This document shows positions 14,573 through 19,988 of a DNA stretch of 19,988 bases, piece by piece. The notes beneath the pieces are model-generated. The model was not told the DNA's origin, made no database searches, and saw only the letters and a list, made by a program, of their open reading frames with translations. The stretch comes from an uncultured Lachnospiraceae bacterium. GTDB lineage: Bacteria > Bacillota > Clostridia > Lachnospirales > Lachnospiraceae. Each line of letters begins with the position of its first letter. The first letter of the stretch is position 1. Position numbers and translations under genes: made by a program. The DNA lies in the NCBI GenBank assembly GCA_910587895.1, contig CAJUOE010000034.1, forward strand, positions 1 through 19,988. Direction: 5' to 3'.

Positions 14573-14628
14573 TTTTCTGCCCAACGGCAGAAAATTTAAG
14601 CCGCCTACAAGCAATGCAGGCAGCTTAA
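14573..14628 (-). promoter_or_regulatory. two adjacent hairpins in the leader of the giant gene
   Basis: A perfect 9-bp stem TTTTCTGCC/GGCAGAAAA with a 4-base loop (14573-14594) abuts an 11-bp stem with one mismatch, TTAAGCCGCCT/AGGCAGCTTAA (14596-14628). Neither has a T run typical of a terminator on the minus strand. They may form a structured 5' leader or an attenuator. Nothing else is evident in 14629-14850 apart from a small CGGCT/AGCCG hairpin at 14789-14805 followed by T-rich DNA on the plus strand. Confidence 0.4.
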
Positions 14629-14855
14629 GTTTGGCAGTATATGGGCTATAAAATTTACAGCAGGGGGGCTTCTTAATATTGGATGGCTTTTTACGTGTGC
14701 ATCGAGTAATATGCGGTTTTCATGCCTTTTTGGTTAAATGCTCAATCAGATTATTCGTTTTCGTCTCCTTTCCTCTTTACGTTTTTTCGGCTGGCTTTAA
14801 AGCCGTTTCTTTTTAGACGACTGCAAATTTATACATCTGTACCCGATTATTTTTC

Positions 14856-14884
14856 TTGCGCGCCTCTGTCGAATATGCTATATT
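14856..14884 (+). promoter_or_regulatory. possible promoter of the metallopeptidase gene, with ~200-base leader
   Basis: TTGCGC (14856-14861) and TATATT (14879-14884) are 17 bases apart. The -35 box is weak. A leader of about 200 bases would follow, with short complementary stretches (AAGCGG with CCGCT, CCGC with GCGG, CTATT with AATAG) between 14910 and 14985. A nearer promoter is not obvious. Confidence 0.3.
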
Positions 14885-15090
14885 ACAGATAGAAAAAGGA
14901 AAAGACATAGAAGCGGCTCTACCCACAAGATAGTGTATTGTTTCCGCTAAAGGCGGTCAGTCGCTATTATTACAAATAGTAAGATCATTCCTTTCCCTTT
15001 AAGAAGATACAGTTTCGGTTATTCTGAAATTGTGTCTTTTCAATCGTAAAACTTCCTATTTTGAAAAAATTTATACAAAGGAGATTAAAA

Positions 15091-15843
15091 ATGGCGAAAA
15101 AGAATATTCCTGTCATATCAAATATTGATATGACAGAAATCTACAGAAAAATAATACTAGAGGTTGGGGAAGAATTTCCAGAATTTCTCATTTTTGAAGA
15201 CCAACCGTTTGATATGATGCGATTTGAAATGCCAAATGGCAGAAATGTTCTGTATTTTAATAATTGTGATAATATCTGCGAAAAGATTATATCAGAAATG
15301 AAAAATCCTAAAGCTGAAAAAACTGTTGCGCCGGATTTTATGGTGCATTCATTAGGGGATGAAGATGTTTCATTTTTATATACTGTTGCGGTTCTTATTT
15401 CGGAAATGTTAGAAATTCCATGTCCGCAAATTGAATTTAGGGATTCTTTTGCGGATAGGCACGGAGAATCAATAGGAGAAAGAAACATGGTTATTCTTGC
15501 CACTGTTCCTGCGGAACACTTTACGTTAATGATAAGGTGTATGGCACATGAAATAAGGCACTTATGGCAATATAAATACCATCCAGAATACAATGAAAGC
15601 TATAAAAAGCCAGAAAAGGATGGTGTTGATTCCTATTTGGATTGCATTGCAGAAAATGATGCGGAAGCATGGGCAAGTAAGCTATATTTAGAAATTTTTA
15701 ATGTAGATGATATTACAGACAACGGAGAATATGCAATGGGTAATGCAGAACTCAAAAAGCGTATCTTGAAATTAAGGGATGAAATTGAACTTGATGAAGA
15801 ATATGTATATCGTTTGAAAGGGTTCTTAGGCGTATTGGAATAA
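15091..15843 (+). CDS. putative zinc metallopeptidase (HEIRH motif)
   Basis: The start is the ATG at 15091 (MAKKNIPVISNIDMTEIYRK) after AAAGGAG; the upstream in-frame TTG has no ribosome site. In the 250-residue product the zinc motif HExxH is H153-E-I-R-H157 in the context MAHEIRHLWQYKYHPEY, and ENDAEAWA (E188/E192) could give the third ligand. The HE(I/L)RH-WQ form resembles small predicted peptidases of mobile elements. There is no signal peptide or membrane segment, so it would act in the cytosol. The gene is markedly AT-rich and lies on the plus strand inside a block of minus-strand element genes, with its own terminator. It therefore looks like an independently acquired cargo gene. Substrate and role are unknown. 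Confidence 0.75.
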   Translation: MAKKNIPVISNIDMTEIYRKIILEVGEEFPEFLIFEDQPFDMMRFEMPNGRNVLYFNNCDNICEKIISEMKNPKAEKTVAPDFMVHSLGDEDVSFLYTVAVLISEMLEIPCPQIEFRDSFADRHGESIGERNMVILATVPAEHFTLMIRCMAHEIRHLWQYKYHPEYNESYKKPEKDGVDSYLDCIAENDAEAWASKLYLEIFNVDDITDNGEYAMGNAELKKRILKLRDEIELDEEYVYRLKGFLGVLE

Positions 15844-15862
15844 AAACAAACACAGAAATAGG

Positions 15863-15915
15863 GCTGTTTGGAGTGTGTGAATAAACTGTACTCTCCAAAC
15901 AGCTCCGTATTTTTA
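15863..15915 (+). terminator. terminator between convergent genes
   Basis: A perfect 11-bp stem, GCTGTTTGGAG (15863-15873) with CTCCAAACAGC (15893-15903), has a 19-base loop and is followed by CGTATTTTTATT. It starts 20 bases after the metallopeptidase stop codon and abuts the stop of the convergent minus-strand gene, which it may also serve. Confidence 0.8.
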
Positions 15916-16200
15916 TTACAGCAGTGAATCCCCGCTGAAATAAAACTCATCCATTACCGTTTCACAGTCCCTCTCACTCTGTAAATCATAATGACCGTGG
16001 TTCAGGCTCTTCAGCTTTTGGTTCCAGCTTGTCCACACCGCATAAGTCCCGTCATCCTTTTTCGCTGATACCATGTAGAGATGGGAATCATCAGGATGGT
16101 AGGATTTCTTTCTGATTTTCAGAACAGTATATTTAGGAAGATTTTCTTTGAAGTAAAGCTTCACTTGTTCCATAACTTCTAATTCAATTTTCATATTCAT
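15916..16200 (-). CDS. small integrative-element protein, function unknown
   Basis: The 94-residue acidic/aromatic protein contains MNMKIELEVMEQVKLYFKEN, KDDGTYAVWTSWN and LNHGHYDLQSERDCETVMDE. I recognise no catalytic motif. Its start overlaps the stop of the preceding gene by four bases (ATGA), so the two are probably translated together. Proteins of this look are common in Firmicutes conjugative elements, but their role is not known to me. Confidence 0.7.
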   Translation of the reverse strand: MNMKIELEVMEQVKLYFKENLPKYTVLKIRKKSYHPDDSHLYMVSAKKDDGTYAVWTSWNQKLKSLNHGHYDLQSERDCETVMDEFYFSGDSLL

Positions 16201-16430
16201 TTTGCACCGCCTTTTCTGGATTGGTTTAATTGTTGCGCCTTTCGTCCCTCCGCCTTTTCAAAATCAAAAATACCAAGGCTCTGGATATGTTTTTTCGTAG
16301 TCCGCATTCCCCTTCCAAACTGCTTTCCGCATATATACTGGCGAAGGTAATAACCTCCGTTCAGTTTTACGACTTCCCACACCTTGTTATCATTATATTT
16401 GTCCTTGTAATATGTCCTCTTTACCGCCAT
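16197..16430 (-). CDS. small basic integrative-element protein, function unknown
   Basis: The protein has 77 residues (MAVKRTYYKDKYNDNKVWEV) with many Lys/Arg, including GRGMRTTKKHIQ and a tail QQLNQSRKGGAK. The ATG follows GGAGAGGTG. The basic character suggests nucleic-acid binding, but no known domain is visible. It is coupled to the next gene by a 4-base overlap. Confidence 0.7.
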   Translation of the reverse strand: MAVKRTYYKDKYNDNKVWEVVKLNGGYYLRQYICGKQFGRGMRTTKKHIQSLGIFDFEKAEGRKAQQLNQSRKGGAK

Positions 16431-16468
16431 TGCATCACCTCTCCATTCTGTTGATAAAAGCCTGTTGT

Positions 16469-16693
16469 TTAGACCGTTTCCGGGGTTTCTGTAAAATTGT
16501 ATAATCCCAGATTCTCATACACCCATGAATCTGCCGGGTATTCATCTGCAAGGGCAGCCCCGATATGCCGCCAATCCAGGGGGCAGTTGTAGGTGGATGA
16601 AAACTCATCCAGGATTTCTTTTACGCAGCAGATTAAGTCCAGGTTTCTTTCCTCATCTGCCTGTAAAACTATCTCTCTGATTGTCTGTTCCAT
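16469..16693 (-). CDS. small acidic integrative-element protein, function unknown
   Basis: The protein has 74 residues (MEQTIREIVLQADEERNLDL). It is acidic, with a predicted helical N-terminus and the conserved-looking centre STYNCPLDWRHIGAALADEY. The ATG has AAAGGAGC about six bases upstream. The gene lies 38 bases before the next minus-strand gene, so the run 17019-15916 is probably one operon of small element genes. No function is proposed. Confidence 0.65.
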   Translation of the reverse strand: MEQTIREIVLQADEERNLDLICCVKEILDEFSSTYNCPLDWRHIGAALADEYPADSWVYENLGLYNFTETPETV

Positions 16694-16722
16694 GTGCCAG
16701 CTCCTTTTGTTTATGATTCTTC

Positions 16723-17019
16723 TTAAAAATTCCCAGAAAACTGGTCAGTAATATATTTATCACGGCTTATGCCTGCCTGTTCCAGCGTCTGGATGACAAT
16801 GGATTCTGTAGCGTCAAGCAAATCATAATAAGTGCTTCCATACAGACGGGCGGCGTTATCAGGGTCTCTCTCATCATCTTCAGGGCTGGTAAGCGTAATA
16901 TCCTGTTCCTCAAGAACATTCTCAAAGTTCTCAACAATTCGCGCCGCAATGTCACGCGTATAGACCTGTTTTTCTGGGGTATCTGCCCCTGTGGTTGGCA
17001 ATTCAGATTTTTCCATCAT
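16723..17019 (-). CDS. small acidic integrative-element protein, function unknown
   Basis: I place the start at the ATG at 17019 (MMEKSELPTTGADTPEKQVY), 11 bases after AAAGGAG; the GTG at 17031 overlaps that ribosome site. The 98 residues are acidic, with RDIAARIVENFENVLEEQDI and LYGSTYYDLLDATESIVIQT, suggesting a helical fold. No motif is recognised. It is the first gene after a minus-strand terminator (17062-17090) and so probably the head of the small-gene operon. Confidence 0.65.
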   Translation of the reverse strand: MMEKSELPTTGADTPEKQVYTRDIAARIVENFENVLEEQDITLTSPEDDERDPDNAARLYGSTYYDLLDATESIVIQTLEQAGISRDKYITDQFSGNF

Positions 17020-17061
17020 ATTTCGTTGCACTCCTTTCGTTATGCTTGATTTTTGGGCAGC

Positions 17062-17090
17062 AAAAAGGAGCCTGTTTTACGGCTGGCTCC
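17062..17090 (-). terminator. rho-independent terminator after the broken element gene
   Basis: On the minus strand GGAGCC (17090-17085) and GGCTCC (17072-17067) form a 6-bp GC-rich stem with a 12-base loop, followed by TTTTT (17066-17062). It lies 26 bases beyond the stop of the 17116-17473 pseudogene. Confidence 0.7.
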
Positions 17091-17115
17091 AAAGCCATAT
17101 TTAGGGGAGCATATA

Positions 17116-17473
17116 TCATTCATCAGCTTCAACGCCTTTAATCAGCCCCAGGGAAACAAGCATACTGACGGTATCCTTGATGCCACACATATAAGAGATG
17201 TCGGCGTAGCGTTGGTTGGATGATAAGGTACATGCAATATAATCGTTTATGACCTTTTTCTGCCCTTGGGTTAGGTCAAGATTCTCATACCGTTTCTCCA
17301 GTTCCTTTTCATCCCTGTTTGGTTAAATCAAAATTCTCATACTGCCGCTCCAGTTCATGCTCATCCCTGCGGTCATTGAGGTAGGTTTCATCTGCCCACG
17401 CTAATGCATCCCTGCTGCGATCCATGAAGTTCCCCATGCCTTTCTTAATTAATTCTTCAATCAGCTTATTCAT
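17116..17473 (-). pseudogene. element gene of unknown function, broken by an out-of-frame duplication
   Basis: From the ATG at 17473 (GAAAGGAGA upstream) the frame reads MNKLIEELIKKGMGNFMDRS, then DEHELERQYENFDLTKQG and stops. In another frame immediately after, DEKELEKRYENLDLTQGQKK continues to VSLGLIKGVEADE and a stop at 17116. The two DExELExxYENxDLT segments are a tandem duplicate of 52 bp, which is not a multiple of three and so shifts the frame. Removing one copy would restore a single protein of about 100 residues. I do not recognise the family. Confidence 0.65.
17269..17372. repeat. diverged 52-bp tandem duplication
   Basis: Copies at 17269-17320 and 17321-17372 both begin GGTTA and share CATCCCTG near the end. 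By eye they differ at 13 of 52 positions. The divergence suggests recombination with a related allele or an old duplication, not a fresh slip. Confidence 0.7.
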
Positions 17474-17500
17474 TTAAGTCTCCTTTCGATGGTTTATTTC

Positions 17501-17513
17501 ACAAATGCACCCG
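17501..17513 (-). repeat. shared leader motif CGGGTGCATTTGT (copy 2)
   Basis: This is the exact second copy of the 13-base motif at 14559-14571, here 27 bases before the start codon of the 17116-17473 gene and just ahead of its ribosome site. Confidence 0.5.
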
Positions 17514-17557
17514 TGTTCTTTTTTTCACAGACTGTAAAAGGGCGATAAAAAAGGCGT

Positions 17558-17601
17558 AAAAAAACAGACTACCCGGCTGAAAACCGGGCAATCCGTCTGT
17601 T
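17558..17601 (-). terminator. rho-independent terminator of the Rpn nuclease gene
   Basis: On the minus strand AACAGAC and GTCTGTT arms (17601-17595 and 17569-17563) enclose an inner CCCGG/CCGGG stem and are followed by seven T residues (17564-17558). It lies about 76 bases after the nuclease stop codon. Confidence 0.8.
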
Positions 17602-17676
17602 AAGGTGAAGAGTATAAGCCAATAGTAAAACCGTTCTCATTTTTTCTTGGTATGAAAATTATTGACTATCTTGTTC

Positions 17677-18558
17677 TTATTTCCAGTATTTCCGAACCCA
17701 TGCTTCTGCATCGTTTTCTTCAAGTTTATATTTTCCTGCCACCTTTTTTATGGTTTCTGAAACAGGCAAGCCTATTTCTTGGCACATCTCAATCGCTGAA
17801 ATCACGGATGCTTTTTTTGCAGCTTCTGCCGCTGCCTTTTCCGCTGCTTCCTTTCGCTCACTTTCCACATAAGCGCGCATTACCTGTTCTTCATCAAACA
17901 ATGTCATCATCATGTCAACAACCTCCTTTTCCCTGCTCGATAAATACTCTTTTAGAACATCCCTGTCTTTACAGATATTGATGGTATTGGTAACTGCTTC
18001 CCTGGTTCGTCCATACAATTTCACCTGTTCGTCATATACTTTTGTAAAGGTGACATACTGGCTGATAATATCATTGTCCTTGCCATCGTATATCATTTTT
18101 ACCTTTACATCAATGGCGCATTTCTCCCCGCCCCAAAATTCTTCGGAAAGGGAAACATATTCTGGTTTGCTTACCCGTTTTCCGGTGAATATCACATATA
18201 ATTCTGCTTTTGGCAGCTTTACTTTTTTACTGCCGTAAAGGTTATCGTTCCTGCGTTCAAAATACTCATGATAGGACTGCACCAGATACATCAATGCCCG
18301 GATTATGATATTCATCGTCCATGTGGTCTGAGCCTCAGTCAGAATCATAATTTTGTCCCCTACTGTGAAGCCCAAATCATTATAGCACGCATCTACCAAT
18401 ATGTTTTTAATTGTGATGTCTTTCAGTTCATCTTCCGTAGTTTCTGTATCTTCTGGGTGGAGTGCCCGGTATAACTGAATCAGGTATTTTTTGTCTTGAA
18501 ATAAATTCGTAAAAAGGCTGTCTTTAATCGTATATTTCGCAATATCTGTTTTTTCCAT
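17677..18558 (-). CDS. Rpn-family PD-(D/E)XK nuclease/transposase-like protein
   Basis: The 293-residue protein matches the Rpn/PD-(D/E)XK 'nuclease family transposase' group (PF12784-like). The core reads KNILVDACYNDLGFTVGDKI then MILTEAQTTWTMNIIIRALM. D61 and E75-A-Q77 occupy the metal-binding PD...(D/E)xK/Q positions. KAELYVIFTGKR and YVTFTKVYDEQVKLYGRTRE follow. The C-terminal part (from ~216) is charged, with an Ala/Glu/Lys-rich helix and a final EAWVRKYWK. Rpn proteins were named for recombination-promoting nuclease activity, and published work links them to phage defence. The gene is free-standing: own promoter (18620-18648), terminator (17558-17601) and an 18-bp repeat array upstream. 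A strong internal ribosome site precedes Met216. The start has GGAAGAAGGA directly upstream. Confidence 0.9.
   Translation of the reverse strand: MEKTDIAKYTIKDSLFTNLFQDKKYLIQLYRALHPEDTETTEDELKDITIKNILVDACYNDLGFTVGDKIMILTEAQTTWTMNIIIRALMYLVQSYHEYFERRNDNLYGSKKVKLPKAELYVIFTGKRVSKPEYVSLSEEFWGGEKCAIDVKVKMIYDGKDNDIISQYVTFTKVYDEQVKLYGRTREAVTNTINICKDRDVLKEYLSSREKEVVDMMMTLFDEEQVMRAYVESERKEAAEKAAAEAAKKASVISAIEMCQEIGLPVSETIKKVAGKYKLEENDAEAWVRKYWK
17905..17927 (-). promoter_or_regulatory. strong internal ribosome binding site and start in the Rpn gene
   Basis: Inside the nuclease gene AAAAGGAGG (AGGAGG at 17927-17922) lies eight bases before three in-frame ATG codons (17913-17905). Initiation there would give the last 78 residues (MMMTLFDEEQVMRAYVESER onward). 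The site is a better match to 16S rRNA than that of the full-length start. Confidence 0.55.
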
Positions 18559-18619
18559 TCCTTCTTCCTTTCATCCCTGCTTTCATAGCAGGAAAATAAT
18601 CAGGTGTTATCTTGGTTTC

Positions 18620-18648
18620 ATTATACAAAAAAACCATCCTATATTCAA
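18620..18648 (-). promoter_or_regulatory. promoter of the Rpn nuclease gene
   Basis: On the minus strand TTGAAT (18648-18643) and a perfect TATAAT (18625-18620) are 17 bases apart, about 60 bases upstream of the start codon. Confidence 0.8.
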
Positions 18649-18674
18649 GGGTGATTCCTCGCTTGTTCATTGGA

Positions 18675-18728
18675 TGACACCGTTTCCAATCCTGACACAT
18701 TTTCCATCGGTGACACAATTATTGACAC
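18675..18728. repeat. short repeats of TGACAC with 18-bp period upstream of the Rpn promoter
   Basis: TGACAC occurs at 18675, 18693, 18711 and 18723 (steps of 18, 18 and 12 bp). On the minus strand the units read GTGTCA followed by an AT-rich dozen with GATGGAAAA or GATTGGAAA. They lie 27-80 bases upstream of the nuclease -35 box and could be an operator array or a decaying minisatellite. Confidence 0.6.
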
Positions 18729-18753
18729 TAAATTTTTGCAAATTTACGCTTTT

Positions 18754-19092
18754 TTATGAGCGAAGATGAAAAGACAGAATGCCGGAAATCCCCAGAAATA
18801 GGCGCATACGGCACTCTGCATAAACAAATGAAAGCCACACCATAATAAGCACAGGCGTTAATACTTCATGTTCATACCATATCCGCCAGAGTTCCTCAAA
18901 CAGTTCCTCACTGTCCCTAAATGCCATTGCCGAATCAAAGCCTTCTCCCTCGCTGAACCATTGCAGACGGACAAAGCCGAACCTCCCGGCATCCGCCACC
19001 ATTACATCGGTCAGCTCATACAGCTCCGCAAACGCATCCGCCACCTTCCGACATTTTGCCCGCTGTTCTTCCGTAATATATTTTTCCGTCAT
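18754..19092 (-). CDS. integrative-element protein of unknown function, C-terminus probably replaced
   Basis: The ATG at 19092 has GGAGG seven bases upstream. Residues 1-80 (MTEKYITEEQRAKCRKVADA ... WRIWYEHEVLTPVL) form a compact acidic/aromatic domain of a kind seen next to conjugation genes. From about residue 81 the sequence changes to the hydrophobic MVWLSFVYAECRMRLFLGIS, unlike the acidic ending that I would expect. A deletion joint or frameshift near 18,850 is therefore suspected. I know no function for the family. It lies 41 bases after the gene at 19134. Confidence 0.55.
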   Translation of the reverse strand: MTEKYITEEQRAKCRKVADAFAELYELTDVMVADAGRFGFVRLQWFSEGEGFDSAMAFRDSEELFEELWRIWYEHEVLTPVLIMVWLSFVYAECRMRLFLGISGILSFHLRS

Positions 19093-19133
19093 AGCGCACC
19101 TCCTAACTTACTTCTGGACAAAAAGTCCAAAAG

Positions 19134-19675
19134 TTATCTATCCTCTTTTAAACAGAAGATTGTGCAGAGGTCAGCGTATAACACGCCTTCCCCGCATTTT
19201 ATTGTGTCAAACAAAAGGCATTGGAACAATACGTCACGCACATCTTCCAGACTGGCGATGCCCTGTTCCTTCTCCGAAAATCCTGTTCCGGGAATATCCA
19301 TATCCGCCGATGCCGCCCGCCTTGCCGAGATGCAGTGCGTGTAAAGTCCGAGGATATATTTATCTGACATGGGGAAAGCGAAGGTTTCCTGCCCGTCATA
19401 GGTTACCCTGTACTTTTTCTGTTCCCCTTCCGGCAGTTCAAAGATACACCGTACCGTTTCCAGATAAGTATGCCCGTCAAAATCCGGCTTTATTTTCTTC
19501 CCATACCTGCGGATTGCGGAAAATATGCTGTTCCGGTCAAGAAAAGAACGGGTACGCTGAAAAGCTGGCTTCCTGCCCTTAATATCCATGTAAACATTAT
19601 TCCCTGTCCCCTTCCCGGCAAACCTGCCATAATCGCCTGTCCGCAGCAGATAGGACAATACCTCAAGCAGCGCCG
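19134..19675 (-). CDS. integrative-element protein of unknown function, 5' end missing
   Basis: The frame is open from 19676 (ALLEVLSYLLRTGDYGRFAG) to a stop at 19134, giving about 180 residues. An internal TTG at 19658 could be misread as a start, but no ribosome site precedes it and the sequence upstream still looks coding, so the gene is cut by the right joint. GKGTGNNVYMDIKGRKPAFQ, RNSIFSAIRRYGKKIKPDFD and CIFELPEGEQKKYRVTYDGQ are visible. I do not recognise a catalytic motif. It is probably in one transcript with the next gene (41-base gap). Confidence 0.55.
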
Positions 19676-19988
19676 TTTATATACTTTTTCCCCTGCTCTT
19701 CAACCCAGGGGGCATTCTCAGAAGCAGCAACATCTATCTGAATGGCCGCTTTCAGCGAGTCTGACTCCATATAGCCAATACCCAGAGCCGTCACGCCGTC
19801 AATATCCACGTCTTTGCAGGCAATCAGCTCAATGGCGCGACCTTCGTAGTTGTATTCGATGGTCATATTCTTTAAGACGATGTTTTCGCCATGGCAGAAA
19901 TATACCATGGCAGACGCATAACCGCCTTCGCTGCTGTTTTTCCAGGTACCACCTTCAACAATTACGTTTTTCAGCGACCCGTAATTTA
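19672..19988 (-). CDS. right-handed beta-helix surface protein, internal fragment
   Basis: The frame is open from the window edge and reads NYGSLKNVIVEGGTWKNSS, AMVYFCHGENIVLKNMTIEY, ELIACKDVDIDGVTALGIGY and AAIQIDVAAS, ending around GKKYI near 19678. The spaced turns (N-V-x-V-x-G, x-I-x-L-K-N-x-T-I) are typical of pectate-lyase-like parallel beta-helix proteins, and AIQIDV is a common motif in Firmicutes cell-surface versions. The last residues before the stop at 19663 (NGAA) come from the neighbouring element gene read in another frame, so the gene is cut here. Its start lies outside the window. No catalytic residues can be assigned. Confidence 0.7.

Noticed and set aside
14327..14614. Minus-strand frame overlapping the start of the giant gene
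   Set aside because: Most of it is an out-of-frame reading of the methyltransferase/helicase N-terminus, which has clear domains and a good ribosome site.
14789..14815. Plus-strand terminator (CGGCT/AGCCG stem with T-rich tail)
   Set aside because: No plus-strand gene lies upstream and the stem is only five base pairs; mentioned only as a minor hairpin.
14940..15000. Short membrane-peptide toxin on the minus strand (MILLFVIIATDRL)
   Set aside because: A ribosome-site-like sequence precedes it, but 13 residues is too short for known type I toxins and no antisense RNA promoter is evident.
18524..18718. Minus-strand 64-residue frame upstream of the Rpn gene (MCHRWKMCQDWKRCHP...)
   Set aside because: Its Cys/Trp-rich start comes from the 18-bp repeats, and it spans the Rpn promoter and start.
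1..19988. tRNA or rRNA genes
   Set aside because: No cloverleaf with a GGTTCRA-type T arm and CCA-proximal stem, nor any rRNA signature, was seen by eye on either strand.

Overview
The window looks like a metagenome-derived gut-bacterial contig made of three unlike pieces. Bases 1-1080 are Bacteroidales-like: the 3' end of a DNA polymerase III alpha gene (dnaE), then thioredoxin (trxA), then the start of a third gene, all on the minus strand. Near 1075-1085 the sequence changes in mid-codon to Firmicutes (Lachnospiraceae-like) DNA. This runs to about 19,675 and is mostly a decayed integrative/conjugative or plasmid-like element with a metabolic cargo cluster. From about 19,672 to the end there is a fragment of a right-handed beta-helix surface protein gene. 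Because dnaE is essential and is cut inside its reading frame, the left joint is more likely an assembly chimera than a real insertion. The right joint also cuts a gene on each side.

Layout. (1) 1075-1385: a broken HTH regulator, frameshifted in a G run and cut by the left joint. (2) 1386-2023: no gene; three 36-bp repeat units, each with its own perfect palindrome, then a weak oriT-like motif and a terminator. (3) 2024-7807: a tight seven-gene minus-strand operon encoding a small MerR-C-terminus-like protein, an iron-containing alcohol dehydrogenase, a cytosolic flavodoxin, a MATE transporter, a flavodoxin-domain lipoprotein, a multi-His membrane protein of DUF4405 type and an aldo/keto reductase with a lipoprotein signal. 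A LysR regulator (7962-8864) is divergent, and an inverted repeat touches the -35 boxes of both promoters. Fe-ADH plus aldo/keto reductase recalls the E. coli yqhD/dkgA pair, so aldehyde or electrophile detoxification is a reasonable guess. The outward-facing redox proteins suggest electron transfer across the membrane as well.

(4) 8865-10,170: replication module remnants: a RepA linker fragment on the plus strand, DnaA-box-like sites, a truncated repA and a small conserved element gene. (5) 10,264-14,508: the first half of a giant methyltransferase/SNF2-helicase protein of conjugative elements, cut just after its ATP-hydrolysis motifs. (6) 14,509-15,915: an AT-rich plus-strand island with a long leader, a zinc-metallopeptidase-like gene (HEIRH) and a convergent terminator. 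(7) 15,916-17,473: small element genes of unknown role and one gene broken by a 52-bp duplication. (8) 17,677-18,558: an Rpn-family PD-(D/E)XK nuclease with its own promoter, terminator, upstream 18-bp repeats and a strong internal ribosome binding site before residue 216. (9) 18,754-19,675: two further element genes, both apparently incomplete.

The most interesting leads are the internal start in the Rpn gene, the 36-bp palindromic repeats and the extracytoplasmic redox trio. All family assignments come from reading motifs; no database search was made.
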